64,000 nt of DNA from Myxococcales bacterium (GTDB lineage Bacteria; Myxococcota_A; Polyangia; Haliangiales; Haliangiaceae), in contig JADJJK010000013.1 in assembly GCA_016706545.1 (NCBI GenBank), forward strand, positions 120,804 through 184,803, given 5' to 3'. Within the stretch, counting starts at the first letter, position 1; each line of letters starts with the position of its first letter. Positions 34,080 through 44,631 of this stretch are shown here, piece after piece. The position numbers were made by a program, and so were the translations under genes. The notes under the pieces were generated by a model that saw only the letters and a list, made by a program, of their open reading frames with translations, was not told the origin of the DNA and ran no database searches.

Positions 34080-35390
34080 CTACCCCGCCGGCGTGGAGCC
34101 GACGATGCGCAAGAAGCGCGACTTGCTGGTCACCACCGCCAGCGTATCGATGGCGCCCAGCGCCTCGCGGAGGTTGCCCTCCCGCACTTCGTGGGTGAGC
34201 ACCACGATCTGCGTGTCCTGCCCTGGCCGCTGCACCACCTGCGCGATCGAGATGCCGTGGTACCCAAGCACGGTGGTGACCTGGCCGAGCACGCCAGGCC
34301 GATCGGCGACGCCGATGCGGATGTAGTAGCGCGAGCGGACCTCTTCGATGGGCATGATCGGCCGCGGCTCGGAGACCTGGGTCCGCATGGGCGGCGCGCC
34401 GGCGGCGCGGGCCGAGATGTTGCGGCTGATCTCGATGGCGTCGGACACCACCGCCATCGCGGTGGGCAGCATGCCGGCGCCAGCGCCGTAGTACATGCTG
34501 GGGCCCAGCGCATACGAGTGAACGTAGAGCGCGTTCTTGGCGCCCGACACGTCGGCCAAAAGCCAGTTGGCCGGCACCAGCGCCGGGTGGACGCGCGCCT
34601 CGATGGCGGTGCCGTGGTCGCGCGCCACCGCCAGCGGCTTGATGACGTAGCCAAACCGCTCGGCGTACTCGAAGTCGATCGGATCGATCTGCGTGATGCC
34701 CTCGCGGTGGATGCGCGAGCCGTCCATGGTGGTGGCAAAGCACAGGCCGACCAGGATCGCCAGCTTGTCGGCGGCGTCGTCGCCGCCGACGTCGAGGCTC
34801 GGGTCGGCCTCCGCGTAGCCCAGCGCCTGCGCCTCGGCCAGGACATCCGCGAACGGACGCCCGGTCTCGGCCATGGTGGACAGCACGTAGTTGGAGGTGC
34901 CGTTGACGATGCCCATCAGGTGCTCGATGCGGTCGGAGGCGAGCCCCTCGCGCAGCGCCCGGATGATGGGCACGCCACCGCACACCGCGGCCTCGTAGTA
35001 CACGTCCACGCCGCGCTCGGTGGCGGCAGCGAAGATCTCGCTGCCATGAGTGGCCAGGAGCGCCTTGTTGGCGGTGACGACGTGGCGCCCCACCCGGATG
35101 GCGGCCAGCACCGCGGTGCGCGCCAGGGTGGTGCCGCCCATCAGCTCGCAGACGATGTCGACGTCGTCGCGGATGATGGCGGCGGTGATATCGGTCGTGA
35201 GCAAGGATGGATCGACGGCGACGAGCCGCTGCTTCTTCTCCAGCTCACGCACCACGATGGTGCGCACCACCAGCCGCGCGCCGAGCCGCGCCGTGATCGC
35301 GGCGGCGTTCTCCTCGAGCAGCTTGATGACGCCAGAGCCGACGTTGCCCAGGCCCAAGAGGGCGATGCCAATTTCGCGGGGTTCGCTCAT
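34080..35390 (-). CDS. hom: Homoserine dehydrogenase
   Basis: Protein of 436 residues. It has the NAD(P) loop GLGNVGSGVIKLL, VTANKALLATHG, the substrate-site GIVNGTSNYVLS and AQALGYAEADPSLDVGGDDA, and a C-terminal ACT domain (IRIGVADRPGVLGQV) for feedback by threonine. Converts aspartate semialdehyde to homoserine in the threonine and methionine pathways. The start overlaps the stop of the preceding SnoaL-like gene by 4 bases. Confidence 0.95.
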   Translation of the reverse strand: MSEPREIGIALLGLGNVGSGVIKLLEENAAAITARLGARLVVRTIVVRELEKKQRLVAVDPSLLTTDITAAIIRDDVDIVCELMGGTTLARTAVLAAIRVGRHVVTANKALLATHGSEIFAAATERGVDVYYEAAVCGGVPIIRALREGLASDRIEHLMGIVNGTSNYVLSTMAETGRPFADVLAEAQALGYAEADPSLDVGGDDAADKLAILVGLCFATTMDGSRIHREGITQIDPIDFEYAERFGYVIKPLAVARDHGTAIEARVHPALVPANWLLADVSGAKNALYVHSYALGPSMYYGAGAGMLPTAMAVVSDAIEISRNISARAAGAPPMRTQVSEPRPIMPIEEVRSRYYIRIGVADRPGVLGQVTTVLGYHGISIAQVVQRPGQDTQIVVLTHEVREGNLREALGAIDTLAVVTSKSRFLRIVGSTPAG

Positions 35391-35875
35391 CGCACAGGGT
35401 ACGAGTAGTGTTGAGAGATGATGGCCCAGGTCTGGCCAGCCTGGCGCAATGCCAAGGTCAGCGTGCCGTCCTCGTTGACGGTGGTCACGCCATCGGAGAT
35501 CTCGCGGGTCATGCGGGCGACCACCGTGGCGCCTTGCGCGCCGATCGGCGCGATGGAGAGATCGTGCAGGCGAACGCGGACCGCCGTGGCCTTGCCAAGG
35601 CGGGCTTCGAGCAGGGCAGCCGCGTCGGGCCAGCCGCGCGTGATCTCGCCCTGCTGCACGAGCACGAGCCCGGCGTCCTGCGCGTACAGCTTGGCCAGCG
35701 CGTCCAGGCTGCGCACCTCATACGCCTGTCGCCACTGCTCCATCGTGCCGCGCACCGCGGCGTCCAGGTCTGAGGGCATCGTGGGCGCCACCGCTGCGGC
35801 AGGGCCCGGACGAGCACATGCCCCGGCGGCAGCCAACGCTGTCCCCAGGGCAAGGCAGAACACGGAGCGGAGCAT
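35387..35875 (-). CDS. SnoaL/DUF4440-like lipoprotein
   Basis: Protein of 162 residues from the ATG 35873-35875; a longer frame with 14 extra residues lacks a signal. The N-terminus is a lipoprotein signal (LGTALAAAGAC). The rest is the NTF2/SnoaL-like fold of DUF4440 proteins: LDALAKLYAQDAGLVLVQQGE, then a W-P-D-AAALLEARLG helix, and TWAIISQHYSYPV at the end. Its molecular role is unknown; the pocket may bind a small molecule. The 4-base overlap with hom suggests co-translation, which is unusual for a lipoprotein and a cytosolic enzyme. Confidence 0.85.
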   Translation of the reverse strand: MLRSVFCLALGTALAAAGACARPGPAAAVAPTMPSDLDAAVRGTMEQWRQAYEVRSLDALAKLYAQDAGLVLVQQGEITRGWPDAAALLEARLGKATAVRVRLHDLSIAPIGAQGATVVARMTREISDGVTTVNEDGTLTLALRQAGQTWAIISQHYSYPVR

Positions 35876-36031
35876 ATCCGGGGTGTTACCACGGGCCACC
35901 GCCGCGCCCCTCCTCACTCAAGAGAAAATCGGCGCGCCAGCGGGGACGCCCCGGTCTCCGCGGGCATCAAGACGTCATCCCGATGCCCGCCGCGAGTGCG
36001 CTGGGCCACAGGTTTGTGTAGGCTCGCCGCG

Positions 36032-37309
<1,278 letters not shown>

Positions 37310-37374
37310 CGGCTGCGGCCTGGCAGGCGCCGGCCCAACGAGAAGGCGCCGGCAAAACCTGATAGCTTCGCGCC

Positions 37375-38148
37375 ATGGGAACAGGCGCCACCACGGACGA
37401 AGAACGGCTACGGCGCGTGGCCGAGGCGCTGGCTGATGCGGCCAGCGCGCGCGCCGCTGGACAGCGCCGCCGGCTGCCAGTGGTGCAGCCAGCGGACGTC
37501 GCTGGGCTGGTGGCGATGCTGCACGAGCAGCTCGAGTACGTCATCGACATGCGCAACAGCGAGGCCACCGCGGCCGGCGCGGTCATCGCCTGCGGCCGGG
37601 GCTGCAACGCCTGCTGCATGCTGCCGGTGGTGGTCGGCGAGCACGAGGCGGTGGCCATCGCGCTGTGGCTGACCCAGCCGGAGAACGCCGCCGTGCGCGA
37701 GCGCTTCCTCGGTGGCTATCAGGCGTGGCGCGGCAAGCTCGGAGATCGCATCGAGCGGGTGCCCACCGCGGTGAGCTCGGAGCTCGAGCGCGTGGCGTTC
37801 GAATACTTCCAGCAGCGGGCGATGTGCCCCTTCAACACCGACGAGGGCACCTGCTCGGTCTACCCGGTGCGCCCCGGCGTGTGCCGCACCACCCACGCCC
37901 TCGACACCAACGAGAAGTGCCAGGGCCAGTCCGACACCATCCACGAGATCAAGCACCCCGCGGTGGAGAGCACCATCGCCGGCCAGCAGGCCATGCGCGA
38001 GATCTTGCACGAGACCCAGCGCCCAGGCGCCGGCTCCGACATCATGCCCAAGGCGGTGATGCGGCACCTGGCCAAGGCCACCGCCTTCCCCAACCAGCCC
38101 TGCCCCTGCGGCTCCGGGCTCAAGTTCAAGCGCTGCTGCGGCGCGTAG
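37375..38148 (+). CDS. YkgJ-family Cys-cluster protein with a SEC-C motif
   Basis: Protein of 257 residues. Cys clusters CGRGCNACC and, further on, CPFNTDEGTCSVYPVRPGVCR are the YkgJ (zinc- or iron-chelating, UPF0153) pattern. The tail PCPCGSGLKFKRCCG is a SEC-C zinc motif, as found at the end of SecA. Such small proteins bind zinc or an iron-sulphur cluster; the function is not known. The combination of both motifs in one protein is less common but seen in other bacteria. It follows eno in the same direction with a 65-base gap. Confidence 0.88.
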   Translation: MGTGATTDEERLRRVAEALADAASARAAGQRRRLPVVQPADVAGLVAMLHEQLEYVIDMRNSEATAAGAVIACGRGCNACCMLPVVVGEHEAVAIALWLTQPENAAVRERFLGGYQAWRGKLGDRIERVPTAVSSELERVAFEYFQQRAMCPFNTDEGTCSVYPVRPGVCRTTHALDTNEKCQGQSDTIHEIKHPAVESTIAGQQAMREILHETQRPGAGSDIMPKAVMRHLAKATAFPNQPCPCGSGLKFKRCCGA

Positions 38149-38343
38149 GCGCCGCGCGGGGGGCGACGGAGCGACCGGCCGAAGCACCCAAGCGGGCGCC
38201 AGGGCTTTCGGCAACATGCGGCCGCAGGGGCTGGTTTTTCCGCCCGGCTAGACCCGGTGCGTCTCCTTGTGCGTTGGGGCAAAGAGCACACCTGAGCCGG
38301 CGCGATCCGCGGACCGGTGGCTCACGCTAGACGTCGAACCACG

Positions 38344-38432
38344 CTCGTTCCCGTTTCGCATCGTCCTCGTCCTCGTTCGTTCTCGTTCGTCCTCGTCCTC
38401 GTTTTGTTCTCGTTTGTTCCCGTTCTCGTTGA
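38344..38432. repeat. Pyrimidine-rich hexamer repeat before the alpha-2-macroglobulin gene
   Basis: A tract built from CTCGTT, CTCGTC and TTCGTT hexamers occupies the leader directly before the AGGAG ribosome site of the next gene. The plus strand is almost free of A here. Its reverse complement, with GAACGAGGACGA units, recurs near 44429-44462. It may be a slippage tract that tunes the leader of the macroglobulin gene. Confidence 0.7.
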
Positions 38433-38444
38433 GGAGCACTTGCC

Positions 38445-41400
38445 ATGAAATTGCGCCATCTGTCGCTGGCGGCGGGCTCTGCGCTCGCCGCTTTTGCTTG
38501 CGGCACCACCTCGAACCCGCCCTCGAGCCTGCCGCCCACCGCCGCCACGGGATCCGCCACCTCGGCGCCCGCGCTGGCCGAGACCGCGCTGCAGGCCAGC
38601 CTGCGGGCGGCGCCGCGGCAAGCGCCGATGCCGGCCCCTGACGATCTGCGCCAGCTCGAGGCGCTGATCGACAGCTACTACCAGCGAAGCCCGAGCTTCC
38701 GCGGCTACGTGATGGTGGACAAGCCGCTGTACCAGCCCGGCGAGACCATCTGGATGCGCGCCGACCTGCGGCACGCCACCACGATGGCGCTGCAACCTGG
38801 CGGCGGCACGCTCAAGCTCCTCGATCCCAAGGGCGGCCAGGTGGTGCAGCGCTACCTGGCGCTGCAAGGCGGCGTGGCCGCAGCCGACCTGGCGCTGCCC
38901 GAGGACGCCGCCGGCGGCGAGTACACGATCGAGCTCGCCACCGGCACCGGCGCGGTGATCAAGCGCGCGGTGATCGTGGCCGCGTACGAGCCGCCGCGGC
39001 TCAAGAAGACGCTCGAGCTGCTGCGCAAGGCCTACGGCCCCGGCGACACCGCCGCCGCCGCGGTGGAGATCCACCGCACCACTGGCGAGCCCTTCGCGCG
39101 CCAGAAGCTGACGGCGATGGTCACGCTCGACGACGCGGAGCTGGTCCGCCTGCCGGTGACCACGGACGACCAGGGCCGGGCCACGGTGCGCTTCGAGCTG
39201 CCCAAGCGCATCGAGCGCGGCGACGCGCTGCTCACCATCCTGGCGGATGACGCCGGCTTCACCGAGTCCATCCAGAAGCGCGTGCCCATCGTGCTGTCCG
39301 CGCTACGCCTGTCCATGTTTCCGGAGGGCGGCGAGCTGGTCGCTGGCGTGCCGGGGCGGGTGTACGTGGCGGCGGAGAACCTGCTGGGCAAGCCCGCCGA
39401 CATCGAGGCGGTGGTGCTCGATGATCAGGGCCGACAGCTCGGCGCGTTCTCGTCGGTGCGCGACGGCATGGGCCGGTTCGAGCTGACGCCGCAGCGCGGC
39501 CGCAGCTACAAGGTCGCCATCGTCAAGCCCGCAGGGATCAGCCAGACCTTCGACGTCCCCGCCGCGGCCGAGTCCGGCTGCGCGCTCACCACCATCGACG
39601 ACTTCGCCTCGCGCGCCGACACGCTCGACGTGGCGGCCACCTGCCATGAGGCGCAGACGGTGTACGCGGTGGCCTCGCTGCGCGGCAAGCGCGTGGCCTC
39701 GGCGGCCATCGAGGTGGCGGCCGGCAAGCCGTCCGTGCTGGCGTTGCCGGTGGACAAGAACACGCAAGGCGCCGTGCGGGTGACCTTGTTCACCGCGGCC
39801 AGGACCGCCGGCGGCAAGGCGCAGCCCGATCCGTGGCAGCCGCAGCTCGCCTCGCCCATCGCCGAGCGGCTGGTGTATCGAGGCCGCGGTCAAGATCTGA
39901 AGATCGAGATCACGCCTGACCGCGCCAGCTACACGCCGCGCGAGAAGGTCTCGCTCAAGATCAAGGCCAGCGATCTGGCGGGCAAGCCGGTGGCGGCGAG
40001 CCTGGGAGTGTCGGTGGTGGACGACACCGTGCTGGCGCTGGCCGACGACAAGACCGCCAAGCTCACCGCGCACCTGTTCCTGGAAGAGGAGCTGCCGGCG
40101 ACCCCGATCGAGGACCCCAACTTCTACTTCTCCGACAAGCCGGAGGCCGCCGCGGCGCTGGACCTCTTGATGGGCACCAAGGGCTACCGCCGCTTTGACT
40201 GGCAGGCCGCGCTCACCCCACCGCGCCCTGTGACCACGGAGGTCGCAGGGATGCCCATGCCCGACACGGTGGCCCCGATGGCGCCGATGGCGCAGCCGGC
40301 GCCACCGCCGATGCCCGAACCGCGCCCAGGCGCCAAGAAGCCGGCCCCGCTGCGGGCCAAAGGCGGCGTGGCCAAGCAAGACCTGGCGGCGCGCGCGCCA
40401 GCGCAGCCGATGGAGCAGGCCAAGGTGGCCAAGGCCAAGGACTTCGACCGCGCCGACGCCAAGCGCGCCGAGCGGGTCCGCCGCGCCGGCCCGGCGGCTG
40501 GCCGCGCGGTGGCCGAGGACAAGGAAGAGTGGGATGGCCGCTTCGACGACGAGCTGGGTGAGAACATGGCCGGCGAGATGATGGTCGCCCGCGTGTTCCC
40601 GGTGCCGGACTACCCGCGCAACTACGACGGCCCGCGCAGCGACTTCCGCGAGACCATCTTCTGGGCGCCGGACGTGCGCACCGGCGCCGACGGCACCGCG
40701 ACCGTGACCTTCCCGACCTCGGACGCCGTGACCTCGTTCCGCGTGGTCGCCGAGGGCGCCTCGCTGGGCGGGCTGCCCGGCCATGGCGAGGCGCTCATCA
40801 AGAGCGAGCTGCCGCTGTCGCTCGACACCAAGCTGCCGCTGGAGGTGTCCGCCGGCGACAAGATCTCGCTGCCGGTGTCCCTGACCAACAAGACCGACCA
40901 CGCGCTCACCGCCACGCTGGACGCGCGCTTTGGCGCGGCGTTCAAGCTGACCGCGGCGCCGTCGGGCAAGCTCACGCTGGCCGCCGGCGAGAAGAAGACG
41001 CTGATGTTTCCGCTGGAGGTGGTGGCCAAGGGCGCGGGCGAAGGCGACGTGGCCATCTCGGTCACCACCGCCGGGCTCAAGGACTCCGTCGAGAAGAAGA
41101 TCAAGGTGGTGCCGCTGGGCTTCCCCATCGAGGCGGCCGCCTCTGGCACCGCGAAGAAGGGCATCGCGCGCCACGTGTTTGACACCAGCGGCGCCCTGCC
41201 CGGCACGTTGACCGCGCAGGTGATCCTGTATCCCTCGCCCCTGGCCTCGATGACGCGCGGCACCGAGGCCATCCTGCGCGAGCCCAGCGGCTGCTTCGAG
41301 CAGACGTCCTCGTCCAACTACCCCAACGTGATGGCCATGCAGTACATGGCCACCGGCGATGTCGATCCGCAGGTGCTGCAGCGCGCCCAGGACCTCATGG

Positions 41401-42710
41401 GCCGAGGGTACAAGCTCCTGGCCGGCTACGAGACCAAGGACAAGGGCTACGAGTGGTTCGGGCAGAGCCCCGGCCACGAGGCGCTGACCGCCTATGGCCT
41501 GATGGAGTTCGAGGACATGGCCTCGGTGCATGACGAGGTGGACCGCAAGATGATCGAGCGCACCGCGGCGTGGCTGATGTCGCGCCGCGACGGCAAGGGC
41601 GGCTTCACCCGCAACCCGCGCGCGCTGGACTCGTTTGGCGCCGCCGGCCCCGCCACTACCAACGGCTACATCGTGTGGGCGCTGACCGAGGCCAAGCGCA
41701 AGGACATCGCGGGCGAGCTCGAGGCCCAGGCCAAGCTCGGCCTCGCGTCCTCCGACCCGTACCTGGTGGCGCTGGCCGCCAACTCGCTGATGAACGCGGA
41801 GCCCAAGGGCCGCGGCCCGGCCATCGCCAAGCGACTGGCCAGCCTGCAGGACAAGGCCGGCCACTTCCCCGGCGCCAAGGAGACCATCACCATGTCGGGC
41901 GGCGAGAGCCTGGACATCGAGACCGCCTCGCTGGCTGCGCTCGCCCTGATGAAGGCGTCCCCCGCCGGCGAACACGAGGCCGCGATCCGCAGCGCGGTGG
42001 CGTGGCTCAACAGCAAGCGCGACGGCTACGGATCCTTTGGCTCCACCCAGGGCACCGTGCTCGCCCTCAAGGCGCTCACCCGCTACGCCGACTACTCGCG
42101 CCGCACCTCCGCCTCCGGCGTGGTCATCCTGCGCATCAACGGCAAGCAGGTCGCGCGCCGCGCCTTTGACAAGGGCGAGAAGAACGCCATCGACCTGACC
42201 GACCTGGCGTCCGCGCTGACCACCGGCCAGAACACGCTCGAGATCGAGCTGGAGGGCGAGGCCCAGCTCCCCTACTCGGTGGCGCTGTCGTACCGCTCGC
42301 AGAAGCCGGCCTCCAGCCCGGACGCCAAGGTGGCGGTGACCACCCAGCTCGCCAAGGACAAGGTGGCGCTTGGTGAGGGCGTGCGCCTGACCGCGGAGCT
42401 CGTCAACCGCAGCAAGGACGGCATCCCCATGACCCTGGCGCGCGTGGGCATCCCCGGCGGCCTGACCTTCCAGACCTGGCAGCTCAAGGAGCTCAAGGAC
42501 AAGGGCGTCATCGACTTCTATGAGACCGGGGCCCGCGAGGTCGTCGTGTACCTGCGCGCCATGGCGCCAGGCGCGCGCAAGACCATCGAGCTTGACCTGC
42601 TGGCCAGCCTGCCCGGCAGCTACGTCGCGCCGGCAACCTCGGCGTACCTGTACTACACCGACGAGCTCAAGACCTGGGTCGCGCCGGTGACCGTGACGGT
42701 GACGAAGTAG
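38445..42710 (+). CDS. Alpha-2-macroglobulin family lipoprotein
   Basis: Protein of 1,421 residues. The N-terminus is a lipoprotein signal (SALAAFACGTT). FRGYVMVDKPLYQPGETIWMR is the MG2 domain start, and the thioester CxEQ is present as SGCFEQTSSSNYPN at Cys950. Helical thioester-domain repeats follow (ALTAYGLMEFEDM, DGYGSFGSTQGTVLALKAL), then a C-terminal receptor-like domain. A long Ala/Pro/Met linker (about 600-690), where the bait region should lie, is replaced by low-complexity sequence. The family traps attacking proteases in the periplasm. The usual partner gene pbpC is absent here. The GCFEQ variant of the canonical GCGEQ still allows thioester formation. Confidence 0.95.
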   Translation: MKLRHLSLAAGSALAAFACGTTSNPPSSLPPTAATGSATSAPALAETALQASLRAAPRQAPMPAPDDLRQLEALIDSYYQRSPSFRGYVMVDKPLYQPGETIWMRADLRHATTMALQPGGGTLKLLDPKGGQVVQRYLALQGGVAAADLALPEDAAGGEYTIELATGTGAVIKRAVIVAAYEPPRLKKTLELLRKAYGPGDTAAAAVEIHRTTGEPFARQKLTAMVTLDDAELVRLPVTTDDQGRATVRFELPKRIERGDALLTILADDAGFTESIQKRVPIVLSALRLSMFPEGGELVAGVPGRVYVAAENLLGKPADIEAVVLDDQGRQLGAFSSVRDGMGRFELTPQRGRSYKVAIVKPAGISQTFDVPAAAESGCALTTIDDFASRADTLDVAATCHEAQTVYAVASLRGKRVASAAIEVAAGKPSVLALPVDKNTQGAVRVTLFTAARTAGGKAQPDPWQPQLASPIAERLVYRGRGQDLKIEITPDRASYTPREKVSLKIKASDLAGKPVAASLGVSVVDDTVLALADDKTAKLTAHLFLEEELPATPIEDPNFYFSDKPEAAAALDLLMGTKGYRRFDWQAALTPPRPVTTEVAGMPMPDTVAPMAPMAQPAPPPMPEPRPGAKKPAPLRAKGGVAKQDLAARAPAQPMEQAKVAKAKDFDRADAKRAERVRRAGPAAGRAVAEDKEEWDGRFDDELGENMAGEMMVARVFPVPDYPRNYDGPRSDFRETIFWAPDVRTGADGTATVTFPTSDAVTSFRVVAEGASLGGLPGHGEALIKSELPLSLDTKLPLEVSAGDKISLPVSLTNKTDHALTATLDARFGAAFKLTAAPSGKLTLAAGEKKTLMFPLEVVAKGAGEGDVAISVTTAGLKDSVEKKIKVVPLGFPIEAAASGTAKKGIARHVFDTSGALPGTLTAQVILYPSPLASMTRGTEAILREPSGCFEQTSSSNYPNVMAMQYMATGDVDPQVLQRAQDLMGRGYKLLAGYETKDKGYEWFGQSPGHEALTAYGLMEFEDMASVHDEVDRKMIERTAAWLMSRRDGKGGFTRNPRALDSFGAAGPATTNGYIVWALTEAKRKDIAGELEAQAKLGLASSDPYLVALAANSLMNAEPKGRGPAIAKRLASLQDKAGHFPGAKETITMSGGESLDIETASLAALALMKASPAGEHEAAIRSAVAWLNSKRDGYGSFGSTQGTVLALKALTRYADYSRRTSASGVVILRINGKQVARRAFDKGEKNAIDLTDLASALTTGQNTLEIELEGEAQLPYSVALSYRSQKPASSPDAKVAVTTQLAKDKVALGEGVRLTAELVNRSKDGIPMTLARVGIPGGLTFQTWQLKELKDKGVIDFYETGAREVVVYLRAMAPGARKTIELDLLASLPGSYVAPATSAYLYYTDELKTWVAPVTVTVTK

Positions 42711-42757
42711 GCGGCGCGTGGAAAGCGGGGCGCCGCCTAGCTTGGCGAGGCGCCCCG
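42710..42757 (+). terminator. Two alternative hairpins after the macroglobulin gene
   Basis: GGCGGCGC (42710-42717) pairs with GCGCCGCC (42730-42737). The overlapping CGGGGCGCC (42726-42734) pairs with GGCGCCCCG (42749-42757). The two stems share bases, so they exclude each other. No T-run follows, but a GC-rich hairpin of this strength may stop transcription or stabilise the mRNA end. Confidence 0.45.
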
Positions 42758-42786
42758 TTGCGACCGGAGATCGCGGAGCCGACCGC

Positions 42787-43737
42787 ATGAAAATGTGGTT
42801 GTGTGCGGCGATGAGCGAACTGCCGGCGAACCTCGACCTCAATCTCCTGCGGCCGCTCGAGGCGCTGCTCGAGACCTCCTCGGTCACCAAGGCGGCTGCC
42901 CGCCTGTCGTTGACGCAGGCTGCCACCAGCAATGCGTTGCAGCGGCTCCGCGCGACGCTCGGCGACCCCCTGCTGGTGCGCGCCGGGAACGCCATGCAGC
43001 TCACGCCGCGAGCCGAGGCGCTGCGAGGTCTCGTTCGCGATGCAGTGGAGGCGCTCGCGCGGCTGATGCATCCCGGGTCGTTCGACCCCGCGGCGGCGCA
43101 GGGCTGCATCGCCATCGCCACCTCGGACCACGTCGATCTGTTGCTGCTTGGCCAGCTCGAGCGAACCCTGCGACGACTGGCGCCGGATCTGTCGCTGCAC
43201 GTCGAGGCGTTTGGCCCCGAGAGCTTCTCGCGGCTCGAGCATGGCAGGCTGAGCCTCGTCATCGCGCCACGCCACCGCATGCCGCCCACGCTCAAGGGCA
43301 CGGCGCTGTTCGAGGACCGCCTCGTGCTCGTCGGGCGCGGGAAGCAGCCCGGGCTGCGAGGTCGACTGACGGTCGAGCGGCTCGCGCAGCTACCATTTCT
43401 GATGGTGTCGCCGCTGGGTGGCGTACGCGGTGCCATCGACGAGGCGCTGGAGAAGCGAGGCCTGCAGCGACGGGTGGTGCGGTCCGTGCCGCAGTTCACG
43501 GTGGCGAGCCTCATCCTCAAGCGCGCCGACCTGGTCGCCCTGTTGCCCGAGACGTTCGCGCGGTCCTCGGCCTGCCGAGGGCTGCGCGTGATGCAGCTCC
43601 CGCTCGAGTTGCCGCCCATCTCGATGCACGCGGCGTGGTCCCCCCGCTACGACGCGGACCTGCGTCACCAGTGGCTGCGCGGACTGCTGCGGCCCACTGT
43701 CGACGCCGTCCTGCGCGCGCTGGGGATGGCTCGATGA
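42787..43737 (+). CDS. LysR-family transcriptional regulator
   Basis: Protein of 316 residues from ATG 42787, which has GGAG at a good distance; ATG 42811 (MSELPANLDLN) is an alternative that would match the family start better. The N-terminal winged helix-turn-helix is typical: VTKAAARLSLTQAATSNALQRLRATLGDPLLVR. The rest is the two-lobed effector domain (LSLVIAPRHRMP, RLVLVGRGKQ). The neighbours do not reveal the regulated gene; the NTF2-like gene is convergent. Confidence 0.93.
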   Translation: MKMWLCAAMSELPANLDLNLLRPLEALLETSSVTKAAARLSLTQAATSNALQRLRATLGDPLLVRAGNAMQLTPRAEALRGLVRDAVEALARLMHPGSFDPAAAQGCIAIATSDHVDLLLLGQLERTLRRLAPDLSLHVEAFGPESFSRLEHGRLSLVIAPRHRMPPTLKGTALFEDRLVLVGRGKQPGLRGRLTVERLAQLPFLMVSPLGGVRGAIDEALEKRGLQRRVVRSVPQFTVASLILKRADLVALLPETFARSSACRGLRVMQLPLELPPISMHAAWSPRYDADLRHQWLRGLLRPTVDAVLRALGMAR

Positions 43738-43762
43738 CGGCGCACTCCGCCGCTTGGCGGTG

Positions 43763-44186
43763 TCAGTCGACCGCCTGGCGCAGCTCCATCGCGCGCTTCA
43801 CCAGCCCCTCCGTATTGATGTACACGCGGTAGGTCTTGAACTTGAGCTTCCCGTTCTCGCGCGTGTAGCGGATGAAGTTCGAGTACGGGACGCTCAAGGT
43901 TTCATTGTTGGGCAGCGTGTAGATGACGTTGGCCTGAAACGAGATCTCCTCCGGTAGCTCGAGGACGTGCAGCAGCTCGTGCTCGAGCGTCTTGAAACCC
44001 CTGGGTGAAGAAGCCGGCCAGGAACCCCGCGATGGCCTTGGGCCCGACGACCGGCGGAAAGTCGCCGATCTGAAACGTGCCATCGACGGCCCAGGCTTCG
44101 CTCTGGCTGGGGTCGAGGGTGCGATCACCCTCCTGGACGGTTCGCTGGAGCTGGGCTTTCTCGGCGTCTTGGATGAAACGGGACAT
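43763..44186 (-). pseudogene. NTF2/SnoaL-like protein with a frameshift
   Basis: Starts at ATG 44184-44186 with AGGAAG upstream. The first 64 residues (SRFIQDAEKAQLQRTVQEGD, AWAVDGTFQIGDFPPVVGPKAI) and the last 77 (KTLEHELLHVLELPEEISFQ, YTRENGKLKFKTYRVYINTE) are in different frames. They join at a run of four G (coding strand, about 43996-43999) if one G is removed. The joined product of about 140 residues is a normal SnoaL-like NTF2 fold, a polyketide-cyclase or ketosteroid-isomerase relative. A single extra base fits either a recent mutation or a sequencing error. Confidence 0.8.
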
Positions 44187-44631
44187 GGTTCACTTCCTGA
44201 TGCGGCGGGCGTGAGGGGACTCCCCCGAGCTTGAGGTGACTCGTTGGCGGGAGGCGCAGGGAGGCGCGGGGAGGCGCAATGAAACGCGATGGAACCTCCG
44301 TCGCCCACAGAGCCTACCGACCGTGGCGCCTCCTGGCCACGAGGCCCTCTTTGTAGGCGATATTCACCGCGTGAATGGGCGCGAAGGCCACACTCGCCCA
44401 CAACCAGGTGGTCCCGACAAGCTCCGAGCCAACGGGAACGAGGACGAGGACGGGAACGAGACCGGTCGCTTGCCACGAGGCGACGGTGACATGACAATGA
44501 CGTGGCGATGACGAGGGAGTGCCGCCGCGGCGGCCAAGCCGGGTCGCGAGCTTCTGAGAGAACTCGTCAGTCCTGACCCAAGAGAGGGCCAGTCGCGGGG
44601 TCAAAAGACCACAACGGTCGAGGAGAGGCAC
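44187..44631. other. Non-coding gap with short repeats
   Basis: A 445-base gap. It contains GGGAGGCGC three times in a row (about 44250-44278). It also holds a purine-rich tract of GAACGAGGACGA units (44429-44462), which is the complement of the tract at 38344-38432. No convincing gene was found. The right end should contain the promoter of the next gene. Confidence 0.6.

Noticed and set aside
39303..43619. Minus-strand frame of about 1,400 codons opposite the macroglobulin and LysR genes
   Set aside because: Same cause; low-complexity composition and no start or ribosome site that fits.
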